A stretch of DNA of 64,000 bases from Sphingomonas sp. S2-65 (lineage in GTDB: Bacteria > Pseudomonadota > Alphaproteobacteria > Sphingomonadales > Sphingomonadaceae): positions 3,220,501-3,284,500 of the forward strand of contig NZ_CP090953.1 of assembly GCF_021513175.1 (NCBI RefSeq), read 5' to 3'. Under the pieces are notes generated by a model that saw only the letters and a program-made list of their open reading frames with translations, made no database searches and was not told where the DNA came from. Shown piece by piece: positions 7,908 through 19,221 of this stretch (position 1 is its first letter; each line of letters begins with the position of its first letter). The translations under genes and the position numbers were made by a program.

Positions 7908-8630
7908 ATGATCCTGTTTGATGTTCACCATCGCCCAGCCGATGTCGTTCAGCCCGTCGCTCCTAGTGATCCGCAGCCACTCTCGAGCATCGTGGATCTG
8001 GATCCGTTGTCGGAAGATCTTGAGGGCGACGCCGAGGTGACGATGTCGGCGCGTCAGCTTCTTCGGATCGTCATGTTGGCTGCCCAGACTGGTAAGCGGT
8101 TCCAAAGACTGGGGTTCACGCACGACCCAGTGACCTGGATGCTGGCGCCCCGCCGCGTCTTCGACCGCTTGGCGCCCATCGAGGCGGCTCAGGACCACGA
8201 GCTGTTCGCCAGAGGCGTGATGTTCAACGCGGTGTCGACCGAGTTGGACGGAGATCCCGAAGTCTATCGCGATCTGACGGGAAGCGAAGTCGTCGGGTCT
8301 CCTACCGTGTGTCGGCCGGCGACAGTCGAGGCGAAAGGCCCCGGGCTCGGCTTGTTCACCTGCTGCGTGGATTTCCACGACGGCTCTCAACAGGCGATCT
8401 GGGCCACGATGGCCGTGAACGAGGAGGAGGTTCGCGGCCGCGCCTTGAGGCGCTTCGGCGAGGACGCTTGGGACGCCATCGAGGTGTATTCCGGCTTCGA
8501 GGAGTCGCATCCGCTGGCCGACGCGCTGGTGACCGATGGCGTCCTAGAGACACTGTGCCGCGCCGCACAATATCCGGAGCGGGTCCGTGCGGACTTCGAG
8601 GTGTTCCTCGACATGCGGTGCGTGGCATGA
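7908..8630 (+). CDS. Hypothetical protein, first gene of helicase-nuclease operon
   Basis: A 240-residue protein starting at ATG 7908 with GGAG (7897-7900) at good spacing. It begins ILFDVHHRPADVVQPV and is acidic, with a likely alpha/beta core (LGLFTCCVDFHDGSQQAIWATM) and a C-terminal helical end. I recognise no family or catalytic motif. Its stop overlaps the start of the DnaQ-like gene (ATGA at 8627-8630), so the two are translationally coupled and probably act together. It is preceded by the ArsR operator. Confidence 0.7.
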   Translation: MILFDVHHRPADVVQPVAPSDPQPLSSIVDLDPLSEDLEGDAEVTMSARQLLRIVMLAAQTGKRFQRLGFTHDPVTWMLAPRRVFDRLAPIEAAQDHELFARGVMFNAVSTELDGDPEVYRDLTGSEVVGSPTVCRPATVEAKGPGLGLFTCCVDFHDGSQQAIWATMAVNEEEVRGRALRRFGEDAWDAIEVYSGFEESHPLADALVTDGVLETLCRAAQYPERVRADFEVFLDMRCVA

Positions 8631-9511
8631 GGCGTACGCAGTTGGGCGAGCTCCTGGCAGCTCCAGCCATGACCCGGATCATGGCGCACGTCCTGGAGCA
8701 GGATCCCGACTTCAAAGTGTTCAGGCGGCTTCAGCCGATGCGGAGACGGCGTTCCGGTGGAAATCGCGAGGGCGAGCGCACGTTGTGCGTCCTCGATCTC
8801 GTGACCACCGGTCCCGACGTTCGGCGCGACAGGATTCTCCGGCTCACCCTCCAGAGAGCCAACGTGGATGCCTGCGGACGCATCGTGGAGACGCACGAGG
8901 CTCGGAGCTGGTTCGAGGATCCGGGCTTCGAGCTTGCGCCCGAGCAGGTTCAGGCGACCGGCATCACGCAGCTGGACGTGGCTGGTCGCACCATCAGCGA
9001 TGGCGAGGCGTTCGGTCTGATCGCGTCCGCCGACATGCTCGTCAGCCACGGCGCATCTAACCATCGCCCTTTCGTCGATCGGCGCCTCTGTCTTCCGGCG
9101 ACCCGCTGGACGTGCACTCTCGACGATGTGGATTGGCATGCGCACGGCTTCGCCCGCAGCGATCTCCGCGGCTTGCTCTCTGGATGCGGCTGGTTCCTTG
9201 ATGGGGATGCAGGCGGGGACAGGACGAACGTGATCCTCAATCTGCTCGAACTTGGGCTTCCGGACGGACGTTCGGTGCTTCAGGCGCTGTCGGAGCCGGA
9301 GGATGCCTCGGCCTTGATGGTCGAGGCGGGCTCCGTGCCGATAGGCGCGACGTCCCTGCTTCGGGAGCGGGGCTACCGAAGACCGTCCGGGCGCAGAACG
9401 TGGATCCGGTCCATATCGGCCGCCTGCGTGGAGGATGAACGCGCCTGGCTCATGCGGCGGGTATATGGCGGAACCCGTCATCTCGTGGCGGTCCGGGCGG
9501 AGCAGGCCTGA
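8627..9511 (+). CDS. DnaQ-like exonuclease fold with broken active site
   Basis: A 294-residue protein starting at the ATG overlapping the previous stop. Residues of about 53-150 follow the DEDDh exonuclease pattern (LCVLDLVTTG, then PEQVQATGITQLDVAG, then ADMLVSHGAS). In active DnaQ-type enzymes the first motif is DxE and the second HNAxFD. Here D57 is kept but the Glu is V59, and the second motif reads HGASNH with His146 in place of Asp. The later His-x-Ala motif is also not evident. I infer a non-catalytic DnaQ-like domain, perhaps DNA-binding or structural. The C-terminal 100 residues are unassigned. It sits just upstream of AddB- and AddA-like genes. Confidence 0.65.
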   Translation: MRRTQLGELLAAPAMTRIMAHVLEQDPDFKVFRRLQPMRRRRSGGNREGERTLCVLDLVTTGPDVRRDRILRLTLQRANVDACGRIVETHEARSWFEDPGFELAPEQVQATGITQLDVAGRTISDGEAFGLIASADMLVSHGASNHRPFVDRRLCLPATRWTCTLDDVDWHAHGFARSDLRGLLSGCGWFLDGDAGGDRTNVILNLLELGLPDGRSVLQALSEPEDASALMVEAGSVPIGATSLLRERGYRRPSGRRTWIRSISAACVEDERAWLMRRVYGGTRHLVAVRAEQA

Positions 9512-9609
9512 CCGGGAGGCGCTGGCCAGCCGACCTTCTTCGCAGGCGCTGCTTCGATCGGCGGCTTGCGTGACTCCGATGGGACGGTGTTCCCTGGGAA
9601 CGAGGATGG

Positions 9610-12285
9610 ATGTTTATGATGGACGTTGTTTTCGGCCTCTGGGCCGATGCTGGAGCTTGGCCGGAGCACGGCGGAGAGGGCCCGGCATCCTTCGGAGCTC
9701 CCGTCGTCGGCCCCAACGGCATGCTTGATCTGATCGAGACCGCGTGCGGTCTCGGCTCGCCCTCGGTTCCCGCGGTGGTGAGGATCGCAGCCTTCCAGTC
9801 CGCTCTCGAAGCGATGTCCTCCACTTCGAGGTTCTGGTCCCGGTCGCTCGGGGTGGACGGCTGGGCGACGGCCCGTACGCTGCTCGGTTGGCGCGATGAG
9901 TTGATCGAAGCAGGGTGGCGCCCGGGTGCCGGCCATGACGGCGTCCGCCTTGCCGATCTCGCTGCAGCCCATGCTGCCGCCCGCGACCTGCCTGCGGGGA
10001 AGGCGGATCGGATTGCTGCGGCATGGGCCGCTCTGGAAGACAGGCCCCCGCTGCCGATGCGGCGGGTCCGACTGATCGATGCGCGTCATCTACATCCCGC
10101 TGGGTGGCGGCGCCTGCTCGACCGCGTCGAAGCCTGCGGAGTGGCCATTGTCGAGCTCGAGCCGATTGCGGCCGCTCCGGATGGTTCGGCCTTGGGCGCT
10201 TTGCAGAGGTGGATGATCGGCTCGCAGGACCTTGCAGGGGCTGCGGATGGGACCGTCACGATCGCCACCTCGGTCAGCAAGGCGCTCGCCGCCGAGGTGA
10301 CGAGCCACTGGTTCGCCGCCAAGGGCGAAGGGGAGGTCGTCCTCGTGGCGCCGGACGCCGACACGCAGCTGCTGGACCAGGCCTTCGCCCGAGCGGGCCT
10401 CCCGCGCTCAGGAAGGAGCAGGGCTTCCGCCCATCGGGGATCGCTTCAGGTTCTGTTGCTCGCCTTCAAAGCCGCATGGGCGCCTTTCGATCCCAGTGCC
10501 CTCATGGAGCTTCTCGTTTTCCCGACGTCTCCGATCGCCCCGCGCGCAGGCCGTCTGCTCGCTGCGGCACTGGAGGAGGCACCTGGACGCGGAGGACCTG
10601 CCTGGATCGATGCCTGGTCCGAGCTGGCTGCCGCGGAGAGGAACGCGGCTGAGCAGGACGCAGCGGCCCTCGCGAAGGCCGAAGCTAGGCTGAGCCGGTG
10701 GCGGGCTTGGGCGGAGCCTGCCATCGTGGATGCGGAACAGGGCATCCCGCTGGAGCAGGCGTTGGAGACATGCGACCGCGTGATCGCGTGGGCCGGCGTG
10801 CGCCATGCGGCTGACGGCGACGCGCTGTATCTGGGCACGGCGACTCTCACGGGTGACGTTCGCCGCGCGCTCGTGGCCCTCAGGCGCGAACATCTCCCTC
10901 GCACTTTGGTCGAGCGGGTGATCGATCAGGCTCTGGACGTGGGGCAAGGTAACCCGGCGGTCGAGGCCGAGGCTGCGACCTGGCGAAGCGTCGTGCATCC
11001 CGGTTCGATCTGGGCACCGGTCGAGAGTGTCGTCTGGTGGGGCTTCGGTGCCGACGAGGACGCTCCGCGACGGCAGCCCTGGACGGATCGGGAGAGACAG
11101 GAGCTGCTTGAGCAAGGCTGCACCCTCGACGCTCCCGACCGTGCCGGACGCGCGGCGAGCGCCGCGTGGGAGCGCGCGGTCCTCAACGCTCGCGGACGCA
11201 TCGTGTTCGTCGCGGGCAGATTGGATTCGGGCAAGGATGACGCAATGCATCCGCTCGCGCATCGGATTGCGCCCGCCGAACACCTCATCGAGGCGACCCG
11301 GATCGAGGACGCGTTGTCCTCCCGGACGCTGGCGCTCGCGGGCATCCCGCTGGAACGCGAAGCGGTGGAGTTCGCCGCCCTCCCGGAGAGGAGGACGACG
11401 TGGCCCACGCCGCTGGGCTATGCCGACCGGGTTCGTGGGCTGGAGCATTCGGCGACCTCCTTCGAGAACGGTCTCGCCTGCCAGTTGATGTGGGCGCTGA
11501 AGCATGTTGCGCGGCTGCGCTCGGGACGGGTGCGGTCCATCCCGGATGCAAGCCAGCTCCTGGGCAATCTCGCGCATGCTCTCGCACACGACATATTCCT
11601 GCCTGGCGCTCCTCCGGCGCCCGAGCACGCTGCCCGACGCGCTCGCGTGATACTCGCGGAACTCGTCGACTCGATGGCTGCGCCTCTGCGCCTGCCGGAG
11701 TTCGCGGCGCAACTGGCCGACGCCATGGACCGGCTGCCGTCCGCGATGGCGGAACTCGCCCGCACGCTTGCGGAGAACCGGCTCGTGGTGGAGGCTTCGG
11801 AGCTGCAGGTGAGCGCCAGTTTCGTCGAGGCGCTTGCGGTGCGCGGCGCGGTGGATCTGGTCGCGCGGGATCCTGAGGGCCGGCACGTGATCATCGACCT
11901 CAAATGGACACGCAACCCCAAGGGACGGCTGACGGAGCTTGAAAAGGGGGCCGCAATCCAGCTCGCCACCTACGGCGCGATGGTCGCGCAGGGCGCCCCG
12001 TATCGTGCAGGCTACTTCCTGCTGAACCAGCGCCAGTTCGCCACGCTGTCGGAAGACGGACTGATCGGCCGGCTGGTCAACGGGGGCCGAGCGCATGCGG
12101 AGACGTGGCAGGCGGTCAGGGAATCCTGGAGGCTGATGACGAACGCCGCATCGGCCGGCAGGCTCGTCGCCTCCGGCGTCGACGATGCCGCAGAGCATCT
12201 TCCGGCGGATCTGCCCATTGTCCTGGAGGCGAACTGCGGCTGGTGTGAGTATCAGACCCTGTGCCGCGTGCGGGGGCTCAAGTGA
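9610..12285 (+). CDS. AddB-like helicase-nuclease subunit
   Basis: An 891-residue protein. AddAB and RecBCD process double-strand DNA ends. The C-terminal nuclease domain has the PD-(D/E)XK pattern [10 protein letters not shown], then HVIIDLKW (D749, D763, K765), followed by the helix [11 protein letters not shown]. Four cysteines, C624 and the late cluster C876, C879 and C885 ([10 protein letters not shown]), match the iron-sulfur staple known in AddB. The N-terminal two thirds are helicase-like, but no intact Walker A was found, as expected of the helicase-inactive side. The length is shorter than classical AddB. The stop shares a base with the next start (TGATG at 12283-12287). It may be an accessory paralogue of the housekeeping addB. 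Confidence 0.8.
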   Translation: MFMMDVVFGLWADAGAWPEHGGEGPASFGAPVVGPNGMLDLIETACGLGSPSVPAVVRIAAFQSALEAMSSTSRFWSRSLGVDGWATARTLLGWRDELIEAGWRPGAGHDGVRLADLAAAHAAARDLPAGKADRIAAAWAALEDRPPLPMRRVRLIDARHLHPAGWRRLLDRVEACGVAIVELEPIAAAPDGSALGALQRWMIGSQDLAGAADGTVTIATSVSKALAAEVTSHWFAAKGEGEVVLVAPDADTQLLDQAFARAGLPRSGRSRASAHRGSLQVLLLAFKAAWAPFDPSALMELLVFPTSPIAPRAGRLLAAALEEAPGRGGPAWIDAWSELAAAERNAAEQDAAALAKAEARLSRWRAWAEPAIVDAEQGIPLEQALETCDRVIAWAGVRHAADGDALYLGTATLTGDVRRALVALRREHLPRTLVERVIDQALDVGQGNPAVEAEAATWRSVVHPGSIWAPVESVVWWGFGADEDAPRRQPWTDRERQELLEQGCTLDAPDRAGRAASAAWERAVLNARGRIVFVAGRLDSGKDDAMHPLAHRIAPAEHLIEATRIEDALSSRTLALAGIPLEREAVEFAALPERRTTWPTPLGYADRVRGLEHSATSFENGLACQLMWALKHVARLRSGRVRSIPDASQLLGNLAHALAHDIFLPGAPPAPEHAARRARVILAELVDSMAAPLRLPEFAAQLADAMDRLPSAMAELARTLAENRLVVEASELQVSASFVEALAVRGAVDLVARDPEGRHVIIDLKWTRNPKGRLTELEKGAAIQLATYGAMVAQGAPYRAGYFLLNQRQFATLSEDGLIGRLVNGGRAHAETWQAVRESWRLMTNAASAGRLVASGVDDAAEHLPADLPIVLEANCGWCEYQTLCRVRGLK

Positions 12286-15200
12286 TGGAGGTCGGAATGG
12301 GCGGCAACCGCGTGGACACGATCGTCGCGAGCGCGGGCACTGGCAAGACCTACACGCTGGTCGGGCGCATCAAGGCTGCCATCGACGCGGGACTTCCTCC
12401 GCACCGTCTGCTGGCGACCACCTTCACCAAGAAGGCTGCGGCCGAGCTTGCGGGAAGGATACGCTCGAAGCTCATCGAGGAGGGAAGACCGCAGGTGGCA
12501 GCTGCGATGCTGTCGGCCCGCATCGGCACGGTCAACTCGGTCTGCGGATCGCTGATCTCCGAATTCGCCTTCGAGCTCGGCAGATCCCCGGTGGCAGAGG
12601 TCATCCCCGAGGAGCGGCGCAAGACGGTGTTCGAACGCGCGATCGGGCCCGCGATGTCTCAATTCGTGCCGCGCATTCAGCCCATCGCAGGCCGCTTCGA
12701 CATGGAGCCGGGCGGCCGCCGTTCCGCGCGCGGCATGGCGCAAGGTTGGCAGGACCACATCCGGCGGATCGTCGATCTCGCCAGGTCGAACGGAATTGGG
12801 GCGGAAGCCCTTGCGGCATCGGCCGACCACTCAGTGACAGGCATGCTCCGGTTGCTGCCGACGGCAGCGGAGCAGGCGGCATCCATTCTGGACGAGCAGC
12901 TTGGGCGGGCGGTGCTCGCCTGCGAGGAGGCGCTGGTTCCGCTTCGTGCGACCCTGAAGAAGGGCACGCTCGACAAGGACCTGCCGTGCATCGAGGAGGC
13001 GGCTGCGGTCCTCCGGCGCGGCGAGCACCTGTCCTGGTCGAATTGGGCGAGGCTGTCGAAGCTGGGTGCCACGAAGAGCGACGAAGTCCTGTTCGTCGAC
13101 GTGAAGGCCGCGGCCGCCGTCCACCCCCGCCATCCGCGGCTGCGGGAGGACCTGGAGGCGTTCATCCGCCTACAGTTCGAGTGCGCCGCCAGGTGCCTGA
13201 ATGACTATGCCAGCTACAAGCGCGAGCGTGGACTGGTGGATTTCGTCGATCAGGAGATGCTTGCGCTCGAGATCGTGCGCGACCATAGGAACGCGGAACG
13301 TCTGCGGGAGATGATCGGCGCAGTGTTCGTGGACGAGTATCAGGACAGCAGTCCCATCCAGATCGCCATCTTCTCGGCGCTCGCCGACATCGCTTCGACG
13401 AGTTGCTGGGTCGGCGATCCGAAGCAGTCTATCTATGGCTTCCGGGATGCAGATCCCGCGCTGACCCAGGCGGCGGCCGCGGCGATCACAGCAGGCACAG
13501 GCGGCGCATTCGAGTTCCTGCGCACCTCCTATCGCTCCCGGCCGGACATCGGACGATTCGTCAACGAGGCCTTCGCGCCAAACTTCCTGCGCGCGGGCAT
13601 GAAGGTCGAGGAGGTCACCTTCGATGCATATGGGAGGGGCGAGCTGGTCGATGGCTCGCCGCTCTCCGTCTGGCGCTTGGAAGGAAGAAGGAAGGAGGAG
13701 CGAAGCGACCACTTGGCCAGCTGCATCGCAGGCCTTCTGAGGGATCGAGAGGTCTGGCCGGTCGGGTTGGAAGGGGGCGCGTTGCGACCCGCCCGGGGCG
13801 GTGACGTTGCAGTCCTGTGCCGTGGAAACGAGCAGGTGGCCCAGCTCGCAGTTGCACTGGCGGCGAGGGGCGTCAGGGTGGCGGTTGAGCGTTCGGGGCT
13901 GCTGGACCAGCCGGAGGTGGAGTTGGTGCTGGCTGCGTTGCGGTGGGTTGCGGACCCGCATGACAGCCTGGCTCTCACCGAAGTGGCCCGCCTTTCCTGT
14001 GGTTCCGATGCCTGGCTGACCGCAGCGTTCGCGAGCGACAACATGGCTGCTCTGCGCGACTGCGTGCCGTTCGCGGAACCGCTTGCGGCGTTGCGTGCCC
14101 AGGCTCCGCAGCTGACCCCCGTCGAGATGTTCGACGCCGTCCTGCACGCGGACGGCCTGCTGCCGGCCATCGGCTGCTGGGGGCGGATGGAGCAGCGGCT
14201 TGCCAATCTCGAAGCCGTCAGGGTTCTCCTGGAGGCTTATCAGGAGGAACGGCGCTCGGAGAGGCAGGCGGTCACACTGGTCGGCGCCTGCGAGTGGCTC
14301 GTTTCGCGGGACGAGCCGTCCCAGCCGGAGAGCCGGCATCCCGATGCGGTGAACCTGCTCACCTACCATGGCTCGAAAGGATTGGAGTGGCCGATCGTGA
14401 TCCTCGCCGAACTGGAGGCGAAGGCGAAGGGCAGCCCCTTCGGCATCCGGGCCGAACAGGTTGCGGCGCCCGACTGGTGGGATCCGCTCGCCGGACGCGT
14501 GCTGCGCTACTGGCCGTGGCCCTACGGGACGCAAGGCAAGGGCGTCGGTGTGGATGAGGCCGCCCTGGCGAGCGGGGAGGGGGAGACCGCGATTAGGGAG
14601 GAGCGTCTGGAGCGGACCCGGCTGCTCTACGTCGGCATGACCCGCGCCCGGGACCACGTCGCCCTTGCGTTTGCCGGAGGCTCCGATTGGATCGACGAAC
14701 TGCGATCGGATGATGGCTTGCCGCTGACCGACCTCACCGGCAGCCAGCTCAAGGTGGGCGGCCAATGCTTCCCGCTGCGGTCGGCACCACGCTCGGAACC
14801 GCCGCCGGAGCCTGCGGAGCTTGCGTCTGAGTTCGCAAGTCCCTCAGCACCGAAAAGCTGTCATCCGCCGCTCCGATTGCGTCCAAGCGGCACCCGGTTC
14901 CTAGGGGCGGCGCGAGTCGTCGAGACGGTCCTGCTGGGTGAGCGCATTCCGCTCGTCGGCAGCTCGGACCTCCAGGCGGTGGGAGAGGCGTTCCACCGGT
15001 TCTTCGCCTGTGACGATCCCGGCAACGATCGCGATCGCCGTGAACGTATCGCAATGGAGCTTCTGCGTCGGTGGCAGTCTTCGCAAGTGGAAGCGGCCGA
15101 TCTGGTGGAGGCGTCGGACCGACTTGGCGCTTTCCTCGACGAACGTTTCCCCGGTGCGTCGCGTCATCACGAACTCCCTGTTCACGCGGTGGAGGCGCTA

Positions 15201-15440
15201 CAGGTGATTTCAGGAAGGATCGACCTCCTCGTGGAGCTTGAGGATGGCTTCGCCATCATGGATCATAAGAGCTTCCCTGGTTCGATGGCAATGGACACTG
15301 AACGGCTTCGGGCGTTCTCCGGTCAGGTTGACCTGTATTCCCGCGCCCTTCGCGTGGCGTCAGGTCGTGAGTGCTATCAGTTCTGGGTTCACCAGCCGAT
15401 CGCCGGCGTGATGACCAGGATTGCCGTGGATGCCTGTTGA
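12285..15440 (+). CDS. AddA-like UvrD-family helicase-nuclease
   Basis: A 1051-residue protein starting at the ATG that overlaps the addB-like stop. The superfamily 1 helicase motifs are all visible: Walker A ASAGTGKT (15-22), motif Ic [11 protein letters not shown], Walker [14 protein letters not shown] (about D350), motif [13 protein letters not shown], motif [12 protein letters not shown], motif [13 protein letters not shown] and motif [14 protein letters not shown]. The C-terminal nuclease has GRIDLLV with D980 and IMDHKSF with D993 and K995. So this chain should be an active helicase and nuclease, pairing with the upstream AddB-like protein for DNA end resection or invader DNA degradation. 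Its operon context with a dead DnaQ-like protein and an ArsR switch is unlike the usual housekeeping addAB locus. Confidence 0.88.
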   Translation: MEVGMGGNRVDTIVASAGTGKTYTLVGRIKAAIDAGLPPHRLLATTFTKKAAAELAGRIRSKLIEEGRPQVAAAMLSARIGTVNSVCGSLISEFAFELGRSPVAEVIPEERRKTVFERAIGPAMSQFVPRIQPIAGRFDMEPGGRRSARGMAQGWQDHIRRIVDLARSNGIGAEALAASADHSVTGMLRLLPTAAEQAASILDEQLGRAVLACEEALVPLRATLKKGTLDKDLPCIEEAAAVLRRGEHLSWSNWARLSKLGATKSDEVLFVDVKAAAAVHPRHPRLREDLEAFIRLQFECAARCLNDYASYKRERGLVDFVDQEMLALEIVRDHRNAERLREMIGAVFVDEYQDSSPIQIAIFSALADIASTSCWVGDPKQSIYGFRDADPALTQAAAAAITAGTGGAFEFLRTSYRSRPDIGRFVNEAFAPNFLRAGMKVEEVTFDAYGRGELVDGSPLSVWRLEGRRKEERSDHLASCIAGLLRDREVWPVGLEGGALRPARGGDVAVLCRGNEQVAQLAVALAARGVRVAVERSGLLDQPEVELVLAALRWVADPHDSLALTEVARLSCGSDAWLTAAFASDNMAALRDCVPFAEPLAALRAQAPQLTPVEMFDAVLHADGLLPAIGCWGRMEQRLANLEAVRVLLEAYQEERRSERQAVTLVGACEWLVSRDEPSQPESRHPDAVNLLTYHGSKGLEWPIVILAELEAKAKGSPFGIRAEQVAAPDWWDPLAGRVLRYWPWPYGTQGKGVGVDEAALASGEGETAIREERLERTRLLYVGMTRARDHVALAFAGGSDWIDELRSDDGLPLTDLTGSQLKVGGQCFPLRSAPRSEPPPEPAELASEFASPSAPKSCHPPLRLRPSGTRFLGAARVVETVLLGERIPLVGSSDLQAVGEAFHRFFACDDPGNDRDRRERIAMELLRRWQSSQVEAADLVEASDRLGAFLDERFPGASRHHELPVHAVEALQVISGRIDLLVELEDGFAIMDHKSFPGSMAMDTERLRAFSGQVDLYSRALRVASGRECYQFWVHQPIAGVMTRIAVDAC

Positions 15441-15627
15441 CGCTTGCACCGCTTCTGACCTGAACGCGCGGGAATCGTGAGCTAGGGTTCGGGAATGGAT
15501 GGTGTGGACGATCCAGCGCTGGTCGTGCTTACGCCAGGGAGGTGACCGGGGTAGGAGGGGCTGGGATTTAGGTGGCCTGCCGCCGGGTGGCGATGTCGGC
15601 GCGCCCGGGTTTTGGGGGAAAGCATCT

Positions 15628-16524
15628 TTGACGAACGAGATAACGCTCCATGACGCTTCTCAGGCCGATGGTCGGGAGCAGTGGCTTTCGCTGATGGAGA
15701 AGGACCACGGGCGTGGCTTCCTCCGCGTCAGGGCGAGTGGCGAAGCCCCGATCTGGTTGGAAGGCGCAGCCCCGGGGTTCCTGCTGCCGCCGGATTTTCG
15801 TTGGGGGCGTCATGATCGCAAGGAATTTCCATCCCTCATCATCCACATCGAGACTGATCGGCCAGTCACGGCGAGCGTGCTTGGCGAGCTCCTTACGCAG
15901 CTGGAGCGTGGATCGCGTCGCAGGCTTCGGCGCAGCGAGCGACAGGACTTCCGGCTGGACGTCGTCGATCTGGGCACGGGCAGCTACTTCCTAAAGGTGG
16001 TGGTGCCGGTCGCCGGCACCCTGTTCAGCTTCGGCAGCCTTCTCAATGACCTTTACGGCACCTTCGCGAACGATTCGGCGTCGCAGCGTGCTGTTGCCAG
16101 CACGGCGAGCAAGATCGTCATCGAGCAGGGTGCGCAGGCGGTGACGCTCTATTCGGATGTGGGGGTGGTCCTGCGGATCGATGGGGCGGCCGCCACCGCC
16201 TATCGTAATCGTCGGCAGGCGGCGCTGGAGGGGCGCACCCCTTCGGCATTCTCCGAACTCCCGGACGTGGCGCTTGAACCGCTCAGATTGTCGTCCGCAT
16301 CCCGCGCGAGCGAGTTGTCCGGGAGCGGCCGCCTTGTTGCTTTGGAAGGGGCCTTCTACGTCGAGCTGGAAGGCCGCGAGGGCGCCCTGGTGAAGATCGA
16401 GGACCTTCGGGAAGACGGTGAACTCCTCCTGCCAGGCGCTCTATACAACCTGCGCGGGCAGTTTGACACGGATGCCGGCGGCTTTCCTCGCCGGTTCGAT
16501 TTGCGTGAGGCCCGTCTTATCTGA
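15628..16524 (+). CDS. Hypothetical protein after the addA-like gene
   Basis: A 298-residue protein from a TTG at 15628, which has GGGGGAA about eight bases upstream. A longer frame to 15499 lacks protein character. The protein starts TNEITLHDASQADGREQW and has a hydrophobic Gly-rich segment near the middle (VVVPVAGTLFSFGSLL) that could be a short membrane-inserting hairpin. The rest is mixed alpha/beta. I recognise no family. The 187-base gap from the addA-like gene suggests its own promoter. Confidence 0.6.
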   Translation: MTNEITLHDASQADGREQWLSLMEKDHGRGFLRVRASGEAPIWLEGAAPGFLLPPDFRWGRHDRKEFPSLIIHIETDRPVTASVLGELLTQLERGSRRRLRRSERQDFRLDVVDLGTGSYFLKVVVPVAGTLFSFGSLLNDLYGTFANDSASQRAVASTASKIVIEQGAQAVTLYSDVGVVLRIDGAAATAYRNRRQAALEGRTPSAFSELPDVALEPLRLSSASRASELSGSGRLVALEGAFYVELEGREGALVKIEDLREDGELLLPGALYNLRGQFDTDAGGFPRRFDLREARLI

Positions 16525-16873
16525 CGGCGGAGAACTGGGGCCCCTTCATCGAAGAGGCTCCGGTCGTCGCGAAATCGACTCCGCCGCGCGTGGCGGTTGA
16601 ACATGTTAACGCTTCGCGCCTAGAATGGCACTGTTCGCCAGCAGGCGGACCGAGGCGTGGAAACCTCGTCGTTGAGCAGCCGCAAGGCCCGGTCGAACCC
16701 GTTTCGGCCGGGGAGCGGGCGTGTATGTCCAAGGCCCTCGGGCCCAAAGACGCTCGCGCCTGATTCAACGCAGGTTTCCAATCTCCGGCTTTTCGGGCCG
16801 GCATCGCCTCGATCACATGAGGCGGTGCCGCCGGCTGGGAGAGCCTGCGACTCCGCCCGACACGGGGGCGTTG
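16525..16873 (+). other. 349-bp stretch without a convincing gene
   Basis: It lies between two plus-strand genes. An open frame extends the peptidase gene upstream to 16721, but it looks like out-of-frame coding noise and precedes a well-placed start. The stretch most likely carries the promoter of the peptidase. No repeat or RNA was recognised. Confidence 0.35.
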
Positions 16874-19168
16874 ATGCATAGGGTCCATGACGGCCGCAGC
16901 CGGTCGGTTCTAAAGATTTCCACGGTCATATCAGGCGCAATGCTGCTCGCCGCGTGCGGTAGCGGCGGCGGAGGCGTCAACTCGCCCGGCACCAACCCGG
17001 CGCCGCCTGCGGCGCCTGCTCCCACGCCGGCTCCGCCCCAAACGCCAACGCCGAGCCCGGCACCTGCGCCGACGCAGTCGGCCGAGTATCTGGCTTCGGG
17101 TGCGGCGGTCGGCATGAAGGCGGACGCCGCCTACGCCAAGGGGCTTACCGGCAAGGGTGTGACCATCGCAGTCGTCGACACCGGCATCGACCTGAACGGC
17201 GGCGAGTTCGCTGGCCGCATCTCGCCGGACAGCAGGTCCTTCGACGTGAGGATCGCGCGCTGCCCGAACTGCGCGCCGGAGACCGCCAGCTTTCCGCTCG
17301 ACGACGTCCAGGGACACGGCAGCGGGACTGCGGCGATAGCCGCTGCCGCGAAGAACGGGAGCGGCATGCACGGGGTCGCGTACGAGTCGACGATCATCGC
17401 GCTCAAGATCGCCAATCCCGACCTTAGCGGCGTCACCGAGGGTTCGACCTCGCCGATCCGGGAGGGGCAGGGCGGCAACGCGGCCGCGATCGCGCCTGCG
17501 ATCCTGCATGGCGCGGACAAGGGCGCGTTCGTCTTCACGATGAGCCTGAACGGCGTGGCCACGGGCCAGATCGCGACCGAGCATAAGTTGGCGATGGACG
17601 TGGTGCGGGCGAAGAACCTGCTGTTCGTCGAGAGCGTCTCGAACAACGTCGGCGAGGACAGCTTCAAGGGGCAGCTGGCCGAGAACCTGGTCGGGTCGGA
17701 CCTCTCCAATAAGGATTGGTTCCTGTTCGGCATCCGCGTCGACGCCAATCTGCAGCCGCCCCCGGGCAACGGCACTCCAGGGGCGCTCGCGGACCGCACG
17801 CTGGCCGTGGTGGCGTCCAACATCCAGACCGTCGATCAGAACGGCGCGGCAACGACGGTGACCGGCAACAGCTTCGCGGCGCCCGCCATCGCCGGTGCCG
17901 CCGCCCTGCTCAAGCAGAACTGGCCGCAGCTCGGCGGCAGGGAGATCAGCCGCATCCTGCTCGACACCGCTCGTGATCTCGGCGTGGCGGGCGTGGACGA
18001 GATCTATGGAGCCGGTCTTCTCGACCTCGACAACGCCCTGAAGGCGCAGGCGCCCGCCCTTACGACCGGCCTCGGAACCGCCGCGCTCGCGGGCAGCTCG
18101 CTCAGCTTCCCGAGCGTCTTCGGTGCAGGTTCGGCGGGCGGGCTGAATGCCGCAGTGTCGAACGTCGTGGTGATGGACCGCTATGGGCGCGACTACCGCG
18201 CTAACCTTGGCGGCATCGCGTCGGCTCAGGCTGCCGCCCCGCGAGGCATTCTCGTGGGCGGGTTGCTTCGCCCAATCCCTGCCGCGTGGCAGCCGGCACC
18301 GATCAACCAATCGGGTGTGCTCGGCCTGGCCGCCGATCCGAGCGGCCTTGTCGGTGGCCAGGTGGCGCGCCCGACGCAATCCGGCGCATTCGCCTTCCGC
18401 ACCTCGGCGGACAGCTATGTGACGGGCCGTGTCGGAGGCTCGATCGAGCGGAGCGGCCTGGCCACGGGCGCGATGCTGCGTCCGCTCGGCATCGCGACCG
18501 ATGGCTCGGATGTCGCCTTCGTGCGCGACGGATGGAGCATCGGGTTCGCTGCGGCGCAGAGCCGCCGGTCCCGCCGCGCGCCGAGCACGGATGCGACCTA
18601 TGGCGGGGTCACGGTGACGTCACCGGAGGGCTTCACGATCGGCTTGGCCTCCAACCGCGAACGCGGCTCCGCCCTGGGCCTGCGCGGTTCGGGAGCCTTC
18701 GCGATCGCAGGCGGCTCGACGACGATGCTCACGCTGGGCTGGAGCAGAAGCCTTGCCGGAATGATCCTGACCGGCGAGGCGGTGGGCGGCGCGACCTCGG
18801 TCGACACGGGTTCGCCGGTGATGCGCTTCGACGGACCGATCCTCTCCTCCGGCTTCCGCTTCCAGGCGGACGCGCCGGCGCTCGGCGGCATCGGCACCTT
18901 CGGCATGACGTCGCCTTTGCGCGTCGACCGTGCGCGCATGCGCTTGACCGTGCCGACCGCCTACGACTGGCACGCCGGGTCGATCTCGTCGGATGCACGT
19001 CGACTCGATCTGGCGCCCGGCTCGCGCGAGATGAACTTCGAGCTTGTTTGGGGAACGGCGATCGCCCGCGACGGCTGGCTGAGGTTCGGCTTCGCGCATG
19101 CGATCTCCGCCGGCAACGTGCGCGGCGTCAGCGACACCGCCGGCTTCGCCACGCTCACCTTGCGGTGA
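16874..19168 (+). CDS. Subtilisin-family (S8) serine peptidase lipoprotein, autotransporter-like
   Basis: A 764-residue secreted peptidase starting at ATG 16874 (GGGGG upstream). A lipoprotein signal (AMLLAAC, lipid-attachment C28) is followed by a Pro/Ala/Thr linker to about residue 70, then a subtilisin domain with the triad Asp102 (VVDTGID), His148 (QGHGSGTA) and Ser333 (TGNSFAAPAIAG). The remaining 380 residues are Gly/Ala/Ser-rich with alternating hydrophobic strands, like the C-terminal barrel region of sphingomonad S8 autotransporters. However, the end (GFATLTLR) lacks the usual terminal Phe. Lipidation plus a barrel-like tail suggests surface display on the outer membrane. It may process surface or extracellular proteins. 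The following small secreted protein may be co-expressed. Confidence 0.88.
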   Translation: MHRVHDGRSRSVLKISTVISGAMLLAACGSGGGGVNSPGTNPAPPAAPAPTPAPPQTPTPSPAPAPTQSAEYLASGAAVGMKADAAYAKGLTGKGVTIAVVDTGIDLNGGEFAGRISPDSRSFDVRIARCPNCAPETASFPLDDVQGHGSGTAAIAAAAKNGSGMHGVAYESTIIALKIANPDLSGVTEGSTSPIREGQGGNAAAIAPAILHGADKGAFVFTMSLNGVATGQIATEHKLAMDVVRAKNLLFVESVSNNVGEDSFKGQLAENLVGSDLSNKDWFLFGIRVDANLQPPPGNGTPGALADRTLAVVASNIQTVDQNGAATTVTGNSFAAPAIAGAAALLKQNWPQLGGREISRILLDTARDLGVAGVDEIYGAGLLDLDNALKAQAPALTTGLGTAALAGSSLSFPSVFGAGSAGGLNAAVSNVVVMDRYGRDYRANLGGIASAQAAAPRGILVGGLLRPIPAAWQPAPINQSGVLGLAADPSGLVGGQVARPTQSGAFAFRTSADSYVTGRVGGSIERSGLATGAMLRPLGIATDGSDVAFVRDGWSIGFAAAQSRRSRRAPSTDATYGGVTVTSPEGFTIGLASNRERGSALGLRGSGAFAIAGGSTTMLTLGWSRSLAGMILTGEAVGGATSVDTGSPVMRFDGPILSSGFRFQADAPALGGIGTFGMTSPLRVDRARMRLTVPTAYDWHAGSISSDARRLDLAPGSREMNFELVWGTAIARDGWLRFGFAHAISAGNVRGVSDTAGFATLTLR

Positions 19169-19221
19169 CGGACCTGGCGACCTCCATCCTCTCGCACTTC
19201 CACGATCCGCGGAGCATTCCA

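Noticed and set aside
10408..12198. 596-codon minus-strand frame opposite the AddB-like gene
   Set aside because: It is antisense to a gene with conserved nuclease and Cys-cluster residues and has no start signal or family pattern.
13170..14765. Long minus-strand open frame of 531 codons opposite the AddA-like gene
   Set aside because: It lies wholly inside a gene with intact helicase motifs and its Arg/Pro/His-rich product has no motif. It is a shadow caused by high GC content.
16931..18379. 482-codon minus-strand frame opposite the S8 peptidase
   Set aside because: The catalytic triad is on the plus strand, and the antisense product is Arg/Asp/Val-rich noise.
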